From Jacaranda mimosifolia (lineage: Eukaryota; Streptophyta; Magnoliopsida; Lamiales; Bignoniaceae): a stretch of DNA of 64,000 nt. Below, one piece after another: positions 35,739 to 48,721 of the stretch. The stretch spans positions 1,955,001 to 2,019,000 of the forward strand of contig CM032127.1 in assembly GCA_018894105.1 (NCBI GenBank), read 5' to 3'. The first letter of the stretch is position 1. Every line of letters begins with the position of its first letter. The notes under the pieces were generated by a model. It was not told where the DNA came from and made no database searches. It saw only the letters and a program-made list of their open reading frames with translations. Both the position numbers and the translations under genes were made by a program.

Positions 35739-35802
35739 TTATTCTCGTACTATAGAGTGGTTTCCAATTGAATATTAAATATTTTTCAAGATAACTAACT
35801 TA

Positions 35803-36126
35803 GCACCCGTTTGGTTTTATTTTTTTTTTTATTTTTTATTTTCATTATTTTTAAATTTTAAAAATTTAATTAGTAGAAATAAGTTGAAAATAAGTTTGTA
35901 TTTGGATGAAATGTTGAAAATATAATGATTATGTTGGTTTTAACAGATTATGGGTGAAGAGAGATAAAAATATAAAATAGAGAAAGAAAATATATATGTT
36001 ATTGGAGAATATCTTTTAAAAATAAAAATAAAAATGATATTGAATAAAAATGTGTAAAAAGTAATGTGTTTTATTTCTTAAATAGTAAAAAAAATAAAAA
36101 TAGTGATTGGAAATGAAAACGGGCTC
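35803..36126. mobile_element. Tourist-like MITE, second in tandem
   Basis: Begins gcacccgtttggttttattt and ends with the complement of gagcccgttttcatttcc. The flanks TTA and TAA do not match perfectly, so the exact border or TSD is decayed. It lies only 64 bp from the previous MITE. Confidence 0.6.
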
Positions 36127-39100
36127 TAAGCTCCATGTTATATCTCACCATTACAAATTGGATGGAAAAGCCACGTGCATCGCAAGTGGCCATAATCCTC
36201 ATTTAAATTTTAGTCTCATGTTTAATCATAAATTTACAAATTTGATTAGATATAACAATGGATTCGAGTATATCGGTTCCTACCCCCGAACCTGGCTATA
36301 TTTGCGGAGGGTTATGAGCTTAAATAAATCTACCCTATATAATAAATAAATATATATAATATATAATAAATACATAAAATATCGAAAGATTATAATATAT
36401 AATCGCATACATATTTTTCATATGAGAAATCACACTTTTGTGCTCACTCAATCACCTTAGAAAATGATGGAGAATATATTAAAATTAATAAATATGGATA
36501 TATGTTTTAAATTTAATGAAATGGTGTTAGAAACTTGTATATTGGATTCAAAATTTCTCAACATGTATAAATATTCTGTGTGTTGTTTATCTTAATCAAT
36601 TTGAGAACTTATGAGTTGCAAATTTATAATTTTAATTTAAAAAAAGGAAAAAGAAAAGGAAACACTTTTTGGCGAGTTAGATTTGCCATGTCAAGAGTGC
36701 AAAATGAAAAGAGGTTGTTCAAAGGGATGTAGCACTAGCATCCAATAAATAAAGCACAAAATTTGAGGAAAAAATGAAATCTAACCTTTAAATCTAGATT
36801 TTACCAACTTAACTCTCAAGTGGCCGGCCACTCTATCTCTATATTTATATATAGAGGGAGGGAAGGTGTGACGCTAGTTCCCATGAGGTGCCACTTAAGC
36901 AAGCAAGTTGCATGTAGAATCACATTTCACTTACATGGGGCTTTCTATGATTCGATAAGGACCGTACCCACCTAACCAATCTAGATCATTAATTATGTAA
37001 AAGAAAATTGCAATTGTAAAATAGATACGAACTTAATTAAATTTAAAAGACAAAATTGACCCTATGACTTTATTAGGCTTTCAGACTATTTATTTATTTT
37101 TTATATGTAAAAGTATCAAAATGTCGCTATCTCAAATAACTACATCTTTTATTATTACTAATTTATTATTTAAAAATAATAAATATAAAATGTATCAATT
37201 TTTTTATATAAAAAATACAAAGGTGTTGCTATTTCCTTGTAAATATTAAAAAATTATTATTTATAAGTGAATATATATTATCTATACATATTTAGATAAA
37301 TTAGTATATACATATATACATATATGTAAGCATATACAATAGGAAGGATAAACACGGGCTTGGGGAAGGAAATTGGTGGGGTTATTTTGAAGGTGTCGCT
37401 GATCCTTCTTTTCTCTTATTTTTATTATTATTATTATTATTTTTTTTACTTCTTTTAATATTATTTTATTTTATTTATATTTTAGTCAACTTTTGAAAAG
37501 TTTTTGACCTAGCCCAACTTTAAAAATTTATATCTTTTAATTTTACAATTTAAACTTCTACAATTAATTTATAAAAATTAAAAAAAAAAGATGTTAATTA
37601 TAAAATGAAAATTTAAAAAGTAATTTAATTTTAAAATTCATAATTCATGTAACTTGATAAAATTTACAAATGAAGACATAATTTAAATAAATTTTTTTAA
37701 ATAAAATATTCGTGCAGTAAATTACAACTATTTTTATAACTTAAACCAAAATTTAAAATTTTGCATAGAATATATTGCAAGTAAGTAAGTAGGTGCAATT
37801 TAGTTATTTCATTTCATTTAAAATGATTCTTAAATTAATTATAAATTAAGTCCCCAATTTTATTGTGACAGATTTTTATTCAAATAAATTATAATTACTA
37901 AATATTAAAATAATCATATTCATTAATTTTTTGCTGAAATTGTTATAATATGATTGTGTATATATCTGATACTCTTGATGAGGATTCTTCCAGTACACAA
38001 ATATCATTAATATTATTATTTTAAAAAAAATGTTATTTTTTGAATTGTAAGTATTCCATTTATAATTTATTTATTATTTATTATTTGATTATATTTATTT
38101 GTTTATGCACAATTTAATAATGTTATTTTTAATATAATAATAAATGGAATTGTAAGTAGTCTGCACCGCATGTGCAATTTCAACTGTAGTTTTTCAGATT
38201 ATTTTTAATTAATTATTATCTTAAATATAATAATATATTAATAAATTATTATTATATTAGTATATTAACAATATAATAATAAAACGGAGTTCCAAAGTCA
38301 AACCCAACATGCAATTCCATTTTTAATTTATTATGTTGTTCTAATTATAGAAAATGTCAATGACATTGATTGATAAAGGACGAATTAGTAATTTTAAAAT
38401 TTTAAAGTGTTGTCAGTCTTTTCATCAAATCGTATTGAATGTTGCTGGCAAATAATCATTGGTTGACTACAGTCGGGTAGGTATGGGCCTGCCTGACCGT
38501 AGAAAATCCACACTTACATTTAAATTTCATTTTGAATCTTCATTTTATCTCATGAAATATCATCCAAACAAATTCAAATGCACTCCAAATGAACTCTTTC
38601 GTTTTGAATTTCTCTCCAAAATAATTCTTAACATTAATTAAATTAACCATTTAATTTAATTAATTAGCCTTGACTTAACTTTTTAAGTTAATTAGCTTAA
38701 CTTTTTAGGCTAGAATGTGTTTACTTAACTCATTAAGTTGACCAATTGATAGTCATGTGGCAAATTTAACTCCTTAAATTATTTAAATCAATTTAACAAT
38801 TAAATTAATCAAGCCAACATGACCAAAAAATGTGTCAACCATTTCCCTCCAATAATTAGTCAAGATGGAATTTCTCTAACTCTTAGAAAATTCCCTTCAT
38901 CAAGTAGGATTTTCAATTAGCTTTTGTGTGTAACTAAGCTCCACCATTCATTGGACATAGCCCCACAAATATTTACATTAGTTTAAACTCTTTTAAACTA
39001 ATGACTCAATTTAATTAATTTTTATTAATTGAAGAGTACATAATCTCCATGGTCGATGTCCAACTTTAAGCCTATGGGACCCAACTAATTGGCCGAATGA

Positions 39101-40970
39101 ATGTGCTATTAGAGAACCATTCCAGCTCTATGCTCATCATGCAAATACGGTATTTCCATCTCCTATCTCCCAAAAGGGGCATAAGGCAAGATATTTGCTG
39201 GATCCTTAATAGCCTCGATACTATATTTATATTCTCAATGTTCGATTTTGGTTTGTAACCTCATCTTTGAAAAACTCTTTTTCCAAATTGTCATACTACC
39301 TTGCGCAATGACTTATTGGAATTGATTATTATAAAATACATAGAAGATGCACTCGCCTTTCACAATAACGAGAAGTTGGATTCTATCTTGGATCTTACAA
39401 GCCTCCATGTTCAAGTGCCTCATACCGAAGCTCAACCCCAAAAAAGCACAAAGTGGTCAAGGAAAAGTCAAAGCATTAGGACCTAAATACAAGGTTACTA
39501 TTGATTCTCAGGTCAAATAACTAATTATATGCACTAGCGTAAGTTGGAGAACTTACCACTACGGCTATCTAGTGGATTCTCTAAATGGGTCTTCAGTGAA
39601 CTTGTTCTCTAACAAGCACTCACTAACATGCAATCACATCTCACATGGTTTGCTCATGAAATGGAGCAATATCCAACCCTTGAATTTATGGATCACTAGT
39701 GCAAGTCTATTCAAATCTCAAATGCCTTGTCTCATAAGATTATATGACTTGGAAAATTTAAGATCACGACCGTGTAAAATTTTTTTCATGATCACCACCC
39801 AACGTGTGATCAAGTTCCGCAGTCTTGTGTGATCTAAGGGTTTCAATTAAAACTAGTGAAGTAATATAAATATAAGATGAAGATGACCATTTATAATGAA
39901 TTTCATTCAAGTAAGATTATATCACAAGTCAAATAATTTACATGCTAATCTAATTGGCTGCGAGGCACTGTTCCAACATGCGGGATGGGTTTCAGGTCTA
40001 CCAAACCCGCCCATATTTGCCCACCCGTTATCCCCAAATCTGATCATTTAACTAATTTTTTTTTGAAAAAATGAATAAACTATATAATTATTAACTCTTA
40101 GTCAGTCCAATTTCAATATAAATATTAAATTTATTTTGATAATTTTATTTCAACTAATTTTTAATTTTTCATTAATAATTTATAATTTTTATTCAACATC
40201 TAAATATTACAATAAAATCTTTTTAAGTGTGAAATTAATATCATGCAATTGAAAATATAAATTTTAACAATTAATGAAAATGTTAATTATTTTCAAACAA
40301 TTTATACACGCGGTGTCATGATTTAAAATAAATAATGAAATTGTATTATACCTATTTCATATTTTCAATATAATAAAAGTCCATCGTAATTTCTTTTTCT
40401 AGAAAAATTAGAATATAAATAACATTTGGACTCATAAACATAAGAGAAAAATATAATTATAAATAAATTATTCTAAAGTAAATATATTACATTTATATTA
40501 TCTTAACATGTTTTGTCAATATGCTCATTTTTAATTATATAGAAGCGGCTACATATATCGTTATATTATTTAATTTATAATTTTGAAAGAATAGTGATCA
40601 TTAATAATAATTAATTGATATTTTCATAAATTCCTAATATTTTTTTATTTTTCAATATAATGGCATTGAGCTCATCATACACAAATTTAATGCAATGCTT
40701 ATGTTTTCAATAAACAGTTAGAAAATATTTGTCAAAATAAAGTAATTAAAATTGACAAAAAAAAAAATTTGATTCTTAAATTATAAGTTAAATTGAAGGA
40801 GTATTAATAACGTACATGCTATATATGTTGTTTTTGTTTTTGTTTTTAAATTTATTTATTTATTTTTTAAATTGAGTGACGAACTTTCAAGAATACATTA
40901 ATATATGAAACTAATATTGATTATTGTTAAAATTATGGTATCAAATGTACGAAACAAATATATGAGGGTG
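36127..40970. other. AT-rich intergenic region; possible retroelement remnant at about 38800-39900
   Basis: No gene is supportable. 36350-38800 is extremely AT-rich with short inverted words (ttaattaa, gttaattagctta). 38800-39900 has more balanced composition and no ORF over 90 codons; it could be a degraded LTR or other repeat, but no TG...CA borders or TSD were found. 39957-40040 has a G/C-rich block (gggtttcaggtctaccaaac, cccgcccatatttgcccacc) reminiscent of hAT subterminal repeats, without a partner end. Confidence 0.3.
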
Positions 40971-41376
40971 TTAATGGATCCGTCCAATATTTAATGGAAG
41001 GATTAAAGTTATAATGGTTTTGTGATATAAGAAATTAAAATTGATAAATTTCCAAAATTTAGTGCCAAATCTGCAAATAACTCTATATTTTATGATTAAA
41101 AATACAATTAAAAACAAATTATATTTCCCCGATTGAGTTTCTAACATCAATATAATAATAATTATTTTTTTCATTTTATTCGATCCTTATACTATATAAC
41201 TATTTTTTGCAGTACAATGCAATAATAAATAATAGTATATTAAAATATTTTGAATAATTAATGACAAAAAATATATTTTTTCAGAATCATAGACAACACA
41301 AAATAATTTTGTAATTAAAAAAAAAACTTTCGAAACAATATTTATTTGAGTTTCCATTTAGTAGAAATTGGCAATT

Positions 41377-42310
41377 TTGGTTGTGATTGCTTGTGGAGTT
41401 GCGTCTTATGTTTGGTGTTTTAAATATTTGGGGGTTGTTTTGGTGTTTTTGAGATATGAGAATAAGATATAAAGTTGTGAATGGTTGTGAGATAAAGTGT
41501 AATAATTATGGTGATATGATTTGAAGTTGTGAAATTATTTTGAGATATATTTGAGAAATTTATTTGAGATAATGAAATTGTTGTATGAGATTTATTTTTT
41601 TTGGATTTGCATGGGATATTTATATTTGAAAAAATATTAATAATTATATATTATAAATTTATTATTATCAAAATTAATATTTATTAAGTTAAATATGAAA
41701 TCTATTATAAATACATTGAATTTATCCATAATTAAAGAAAAATAAATCATTTTGCCCTTTTTCAAAAAATAAATAAATTTGGCTTCTATTTTAACAAAAA
41801 TATAGTTCCACCTTAATTACAAAATACGCGGGCTTTAATTTGCTATACTAACTTTTTTGTTGTTCACCATCTAACATATTACCAAATTAATTAACAGTCA
41901 ATTTCTATAAAACAAATTTTTTGTGTCAATTTGTTAAATTTATTAATTACTAATAAAAAATTCAAATATGAAATTTATTGAAATAATTAATACATTCAGT
42001 ATGTTTTTCTATTTAATTACGAATAAATAATTTGATAATTTATTTTATTTTATTATAAATAAATTCTCTAAAAAGGAAAGCGATAACATATTAATAAATT
42101 TAATATTATTTTTTACTTAATTACTAAAAATTATAAATAAATAAATTTATTTTGGGCAAAATATTTTTTTTGTAATTAATTTGGTTGGATAAGGAGAAAA
42201 GACTTGAATAGTTGGACTCTTAAGCAACCCTATTTATTGCCCAAAAGATTTAATTTTGAATCCGACGACCAAACGCACTTTTGCCTAACAAATGTGTTTC
42301 AAAAACCGAA
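41377..42310. other. Segment present only in duplication copy 1
   Basis: In copy 2, gaaattggcaatttt joins almost directly to gcggtcaaatgcaaac; copy 1 has about 930 bp of AT-rich DNA between them. No TIRs or clean TSD were seen, so a deletion in copy 2 is as likely as an insertion here. It lies just upstream of the PPR coding sequence. Confidence 0.6.
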
Positions 42311-42461
42311 AAGGAGGGCAAATGCGGTCAAATGCAAACAAGAAACGAGCTTTCTCGCAGTCGCGTCTACTCCGCAGTATCATTGTATAGGAAGCGTGAC
42401 TATTATTTTTCTGTAATATTTTCCTCTGTGAAAATCAGATAACTCCATTGCTTACCGACCA

Positions 42462-44544
42462 ATGATTTTTCGCACCAAGCTTTCCCGCCAATTCGTCGGC
42501 AAGAGCAGAAACCACTACCGGCAAGAGCAAACCCTCGTCAATCAGCTTTTATTCCTGTTGAAACAGTGCAAATCAACCGGATTAGTGCAGCAAATCCACA
42601 CGCAAATTCTCATTCATTCCGTTCAAATGCCCATGCCGAACTTCTTGCTCTCCAAAATTATTGACCTGAAAGATCTTAGCTATTCGACTCTTTTGTTCCC
42701 CCAAGTCCCCATTAACAGTTACGCATTCAATATAATGATCAGGGGTTTTGCCACAACATGGCAAAAGTTTGATCTTGCCTTGGAATTTTTTGTCAGGATG
42801 AAAACTTTAGGAGTAAAGCCGGACAATTTCACATACCCGTTTGTTTTTATATCCTGCGGGAATCTTTTATCCTTGAGAGTAGGAAGTTTAGTCCATTGTG
42901 AGGTTTTGAAGAGTGGCCTGCTTTTGGACTTTCATGTGGCTCATTCATTGATCACGATGTACTCGCGGTGTAGAGAGATGGGATTTGCGCGGAATGTGTT
43001 TGATGAAATGAGTGAGAGGGATTCGGTGTCATGGAATTCAATAATCTCAGGGTATTCGAGGTTGGGTTTTGCTGGAGAGGCTGTGGAAATATTTGGGAAA
43101 ATGAGGGAAGTAGGATTTGAACCTGATGAGATGACCCTCGTGAGTGTGCTTGGGGCGTGTGGGGATTTGGGCGACTTGAATCTGGGGACATGGATCGAGA
43201 AGTATGTAATGGAGGAAGGGATGGAACTTAATTCCTATATTGGTTCTGCTTTGATTAATATGTATGGGAAGTGTGGGGAATTGGAGTCAGCAAGGAGGGT
43301 TTTTAATTGCATGGAAAAGAGAGCAGTAGTCACTTGGAATGCCATGATTACTGGGTCAGTATATTTTTGTTTACAGTCTTTCTTCTTTTGGATATCCCCT
43401 ATTGTCTTGCTGTCCATTTTCTCATGACATAAGTCTTCATGTTGGCTTTTTTACTCTTTTTCCACTCACGGTGATTATAAATTTAACGTGCAACAGATAT
43501 GCACAAAATGGACAGTCAGAAGAAGCTCTCTCATTATTTAACGCCATGAAGGAGGCTGGGCCAGAACCTAATGAAATTACATTGATCGCAGTTATCTCTG
43601 CATGTGCTTCGATTGGTGCTCTAGATTTGGGGAAATGGATTGATGAATATGCTTCAGAAAGAGGACTTCAGCATAACATTTATGTCTCTACAGCTTTGGT
43701 TGACATGTATTCGAAGTGTGGGGATTTGGAATATGCATCAAGAGTTTTTGAAAACATGCCTCAGAAAAATGAAGTTTCTTGGAACGCAATGATATCTGCA
43801 CATGCTTTCCATGGGCGAGCAGAAGAGGCACTCACCCTATTTCAGCGCATGTTAGAGGAGAAAGCTGCACGTCCGGATGATATCACATTCATTGGGGTGC
43901 TTTCTGCATGTATTCATGCTGGTTTGGTGGATGAAGGCCGTCGATTATTTAATTTGATGAGCTCATCTTTTGGGCTGACTCCAAAAGTTGAGCACTACTC
44001 ATGCATGGTTGATCTTCTATCACGTGCCGGACTGGTTTACGAAGCTTGGGACTTCATTCAAAAGATGCCACAGAAACCGGATGAGATTTTATTAGGGGCA
44101 TTGCTTGGTGCCTGCCACAAGCTCAAAAACGTAGATATTGGTGAAAGGGTCATGCTGCTTCTCTTAGAGATGGAGCCTTTGAATTCTGGAAACTATGTTA
44201 TTTCATCAAAAATATATGCTGATATGAGGAGGTGGGATGATTGTGCTCGGATGAGAGTCTTAATGAAACAGAATGGTGTTACTAAAACTCCAGGATGTAG
44301 CTGGGTTGAGATGGATGGCCATCTTCGTGAGTTTCATGCTGGTGACTTGTTAGTTGAATATGCTGAAGAAATTCATCGAGTTCTTGACATGCTGTATGAG
44401 GACATGAGAATGGAAGACAACATGGATGTAAATCTCCTGTATGAAGGTATAGATTTTAACTTCTTATATTGGATGAAACTTATCCATCAGGTTCTTTATT
44501 TGGTAAACCTTATTTCAGAATGTCAATTGCTTGAAATAATCTAG
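42462..44544 (+). CDS. PPR protein, PLS class, E subgroup (At2g34400-like)
   Basis: PPR proteins bind organelle RNA, usually for editing, splicing or stability. Exon 1 (42462-43354) and exon 2 (43497-44544) join through a GT-AG intron in phase 2, restoring WNAMITGYAQNGQSEEAL; the product is 646 residues. The N-terminus MIFRTKLSRQFVGK is basic and suits mitochondrial import. Tandem P, L and S motifs run from about residue 30 to 510, with landmarks such as VSWNSIISGYSRLGFAGEAV, DMYSKCGDLEYASRVF and FIGVLSACIHAGLVDEGRRL. The E-type tail GCSWVEMDGHLREFHAGD follows, and no DYW deaminase is present. The resemblance to At2g34400 is from memory of the family. The last 20 residues (after YWMK) may be replaced by another splice form. 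It is convergent with the receptor kinase gene. Confidence 0.9.
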
Positions 44545-45296
44545 AAAACACAGCAGCTCGTGAGTCTCATCTTTGTACTCATTTTTTCTCCCCTCCTTTA
44601 ATATGTCTTTTGCAGCTGTCCACCTACTTGCCAGATTATAGATCCCCCTTCACATCCTTACTTATTTTTCTTTAATATAGACTTCGAAATTGAAGATATA
44701 TAAGGGTTCACGGATAGGAAACCTTGAAGTTTTCTAAAGCATTTACCTGACTTTTGCGATGCTTGAATGTTGGAATAGATGCTTAAAGCAGAAACCAATA
44801 GAACAACTGGCATTCGTTATCCCTCTGTTAAGGGCTATACCAGGTATTGTTTAATACTGCATTTTCTCATGAGTCTTAAGTTTGGACTATTTCCGTATGC
44901 TTCCTTTGTTACTCTAATGCTAATGCCATCAACTTAATGACTTTCTGGATGTCGCTCGATGGAAACCTATTGGAGTGAGTGCAATATTGCTGAGGACGAT
45001 CAACAAAAAATTTGCAAATAGGGCAACCATCTTCCGATTTGCTTTTACCCAGACGATGCACTCATTAGAATCTGGTGGAGAAAAATTATCACCGGAACTC
45101 CTCTAAGGTCATCTTTTGACAAGGCCCTAATACTACTTGGTGGCCTTCGCATAGAACACGGTATTGAAGTTTATGTAACAGATAAGAACTCATCTATTTG
45201 AGACATAATTTAATGAAATGATTATCTTGGATAGATAGCGGCAGAAGCGTATATATATTCATTTCTTTTTGAACTTTTGGTTCCAGGAATTATAAT
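44545..45296. other. Convergent 3' region between PPR and kinase genes
   Basis: 3' UTRs of both genes; collinear with 50764-51549 of copy 2, and no separate gene is seen. Confidence 0.6.
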
Positions 45297-47548
45297 TCAC
45301 AGGAGAGAGTGATAATCAGAGAGCTGTAAAGTCATTGGACTAAGTGAAGAAAAATTGTTTCTGCAGTTCTGAAGAATATGCAAACAGTCCTTCATGGATG
45401 GCCTATTAGAAAGTGATGCAGCAGTGCAAATGACTCCAAGTCGAAAAACTGCATTAATTTGATCCAAGTACATTGTTTCCTTGATCTCAGCATCTAGTGC
45501 ATCAATAACAGCACTTGCATCCCTGTAACATAATTGAGCCCATCCTGCTAGGTTCATATGATCTCCTTCGATAACAGCCTCCCGTCCAGTGGTCAATTCA
45601 AGTAGAACCACTCCAAAGCTATAGACATCACTCTTTGTATTCACTTTTGTTGTGTAGGCGTACTCTGCGGTTCCAGTTTTGCAAGTTAGCATAATTTATA
45701 ATCATGAAATCTCTTCTAGATGTTTGAATATGTAAAGTACATACCAGGAGCAATGTAGCCAAAAGTTCCAGCTACAGCAGATGCTGTTTCCGTATCTCCA
45801 TGCCTGGTAAGCAACTTTGCTAGTCCAAAATCTGCTATTTTTGCATTGAATTCTGAGTCCAAGAGTATATTTCTGGATTTAATGTCTCGGTGAATGAGAG
45901 GTGGAGAGCAGTCATGATGCATATAGCATAGTCCTTGTGCTGCTCCAATGGCAATATGCAGCCTCATTGGCCAATCCAACTTTCTGACTAAATTATTACC
46001 ACCCCTCTTTTTACAGTGCAGCCACTGGTCAAGACTCCTGTTCTCAAAATATTGGTAGACAAGAAGCTTCAAGTCTTTGCCTGAGATACAGCACAAAAGC
46101 TTTACTATATTGTAATGACGAATATTCCCCAGTGCATGAACTTCTGCCAGAAATTCCTTCTCTAGCCTCTGGTCTGATTTTCTGGCATTCGATATACTTT
46201 TGACAGCAACATGATGGCCTGTTTGGTTGATTAAAACTTGGTAAACCTTTCCAGAGCCACCATTTCCAATCAAGTTTTCATCTTTCAAACTTGACAAGAT
46301 CTCAGTTTTATTGAATTTCAACCTTTGAAACAATATCACCTTCCACTCTTCTTTGTCTTCCGGAGGAGGACCAGAGGGCCAAGTCTTTGAAACAATCCTC
46401 TCATGCTTCTTCTTAATCCAGCATTTTCTTGCCAAGTAGTAAAGCATAGCAAACCCTACAATCCCAGAACCAACTGTTGCCACTATAATTATGACAAAAT
46501 GCTTCTTGGAATCATCATGCCTAGAATTGCATTTTAGAAATCCTTGGCTTTTATATTGAAAGCACAAGTCAGAAGGGCAACTTGGTAGACCCTGAGTCCT
46601 ATTGTCAGAACAGAGATTGGAAACATCCAAGCAATTCTCATCAAACTCTCGACTCACAAACTCGTAAGGTATCTTTCCCGAGAATTTATTGGAGCAAAGC
46701 CTAAGTTTACTCATAGACTTCAAATGAAATACATTTTCTTTGATGTCTCCAGATAGCTGGTTAACAGACAAATCCAAGGCGCTCAACGCAGGTAATTCCC
46801 CTAAACTTCTGGGTATTGTGCCATATAAACGGTTGTGAGTAAGATTTAGCACTTGCAAGCTGAAAAAATCTAACTGTTCTGGCAATGGACCAGACAAGTT
46901 GTTATAACCTAGTGACATGTGGTACAGTTGACGCATATGGAACAGTCCCATGGGGATTGTACCACTGAGTGCATTCATGGATAGATCCAACTGTATAAGA
47001 CTGCATAGATTCCTTATATTATCAGGGATTGTTCCATTCAATTGATTATCAGAGAGATCAAGAGACTCTAAACTGCTTGCTTCAATTGTTCTTGGTATCT
47101 CACCGTACAATCTGTTTCCATGGAGATATAAAAATAGAAGCCTTTTCATTAGAAAAAACTCACCTGGGATTGTTCCGGAAAGAAAGTTCAGTGACAAGTC
47201 CAAACTTTCTAGATTCGAGCAGTTGTATAGGCTAACAGGTATATCTCCCGATATGTTATTCTTGGACAGGTTGATTGAAAGGAGGCTTTTGAGCTGACAT
47301 ATCGCTGATGGGATTGTTCCACTTACGTTTTTTTCTGATAAATGTAGGCCGGTGACTGCACCAAAAGTGCATTCGACTTCTGGCCAGTTGCATGGGGAAG
47401 ATGTTGGGTTCCATGACTCAAGTGACGATGGATTATTCCAATGTTGCTTCAAGCTCAATAGAACTGTCTGTTCAGAAGACAAATCTGCTGTTGAAATTAC
47501 TTGAAGATAGAGAGGAACTAGTAGGATGAAGAGGAAAAGGGGTGCCAT
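45297..47548 (-). CDS. LRR receptor-like kinase, LRR-XI/HSL3-like, short ectodomain
   Basis: Exon 1 (47548-45745) and exon 2 (45664-45297) join in phase 1 to rebuild GYIAPEYAYTT; the product is 723 residues. It has a signal peptide (1-21), an LRR N-cap with WNPTSSPCNWPEVEC, ten plant LRRs (about 66-300), a cysteine-rich C-cap (CLDVSNLC), and a transmembrane helix at about 350-374. The kinase runs from about 425, with GNGGSGKV (Gly loop, 428-435), VAVK (Lys450), HRDIKSRN, DFG (573-575) and APE. All catalytic residues are present. The kinase and the N-cap resemble the peptide-receptor group containing HSL3 (At5g25930), but those have about 20 LRRs, so this ectodomain is about half length. It would sit at the plasma membrane; its ligand is unknown. 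The ORF past the exon 1 donor is intronic. Confidence 0.92.
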
Positions 47549-48721
47549 GGTCGCAAAAGCAATGACTTGAAACTCAAATTCTTCTGATATACCAAGTCAA
47601 GTTAATTCACATAGTTATGTGTCTGTGTGTGTTTTTTGGACATTTTGAGTCCACCCGGAACAGGATGAACTGGGAGTCAAGGTCAATGAAGGGATTCTAT
47701 ATAAAGTAAAATATAGGGTTATGTTCTCATACGTTTTTCAAAAAAAAATTTCAACCCTCAGAAAAATTTCCGAATGAATGCATGTTCTTAATTTTTTTTT
47801 TCCAATACACTCAAATTTTATTCTAAAAAAATCCCTCCCAATCCACCCTATACTCGGAAAACCACACCTACTCTCTCATTTTCTCACTTTACTTGTTACA
47901 TTACTTATTTATTTATCACTCTATTACATCTGACATCACTCGTTCACACACACATGCCGATAAAGAATGATAAACTTATGTTTACAAATTTAATTAAACT
48001 AATTATTTAAAAAATGAAGTTTAATTAAATATTATTTATGTTATTACTAAATAATTCATTTATTGAATAAAATATTAAATAGTGTAATTAAAATTTTGAC
48101 AGTGAAGTAAAATTGTCCAAAAAAAAAAAAGCTTTTTAAATTATAAATTAATGGATCCTGTCCAATATTTAATGGAATGATTATAGTTATGATGGTATTG
48201 TGATATATGAAATTAAAATTGATAAATTTCCAAAATTTAGTACTAAGTCTACAAATCACTCTATATTTTATGACTAAAAATACAATTAAAAACAAATTAC
48301 ATGTCACCGGTTGAGTTTCTAATATCAATATAATTATTATTTTTTTCATTTTATTCGATCCTTATTCTATATAACTATTTTTTGCAGTACAATGCAATAA
48401 TAAGTAATAGTACATTAAAATATTTTGAATAATTAATTACAAAAAAATATATTTTTTCAGAAGCATAGACAACACAAAATACTTTTGTAATTAAAAAAAG
48501 AACTTTGGAAACAATATTTATTTGAGTTTCCATTTAGTAGAAATTGGCAATTTTCATTTTTAATAGTTTCGGCGAAGCATTGCGGTCAAATGCAAACAAG
48601 AAACGCGCTTTCTCGTAGTCGCGTCTACTCGGCAGTGTCGTTATTCAGGAAGTGTGACTACTTTTTTTTTCAGCAGTATTTTCCTGTGCGAAAATCAGAT
48701 ATCTCCATTTCTTACCGACCA
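47549..48721. other. Kinase promoter, duplication spacer and PPR2 upstream region
   Basis: 47549-47720 is the kinase upstream region shared with copy 2. 47721-48147 is a unique AT-rich spacer. 48148-48721 is the copy 2 counterpart of 40971-42461, shortened by about 0.9 kb. Confidence 0.6.

Larger units (their letters stand above)
40971..47720. repeat. Tandem duplication 2, copy 1 (intact PPR and receptor kinase)
   Basis: Collinear with 48148-54010: both start at ttaatggatc..tccaatattta and both end after gaagggattctat..aaagta..atagg. Copy 1 carries about 0.9 kb (41377-42310) that copy 2 lacks or has lost. Confidence 0.9.

Noticed and set aside
38800..39900. Solo LTR
   Set aside because: No TG/CA ends, TSD, primer-binding site or second copy could be found, so it is only noted as a possible remnant.
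42204..42416. Small ORF upstream of the PPR gene
   Set aside because: No family motif, different frame from the PPR start, and only its end is shared with copy 2.
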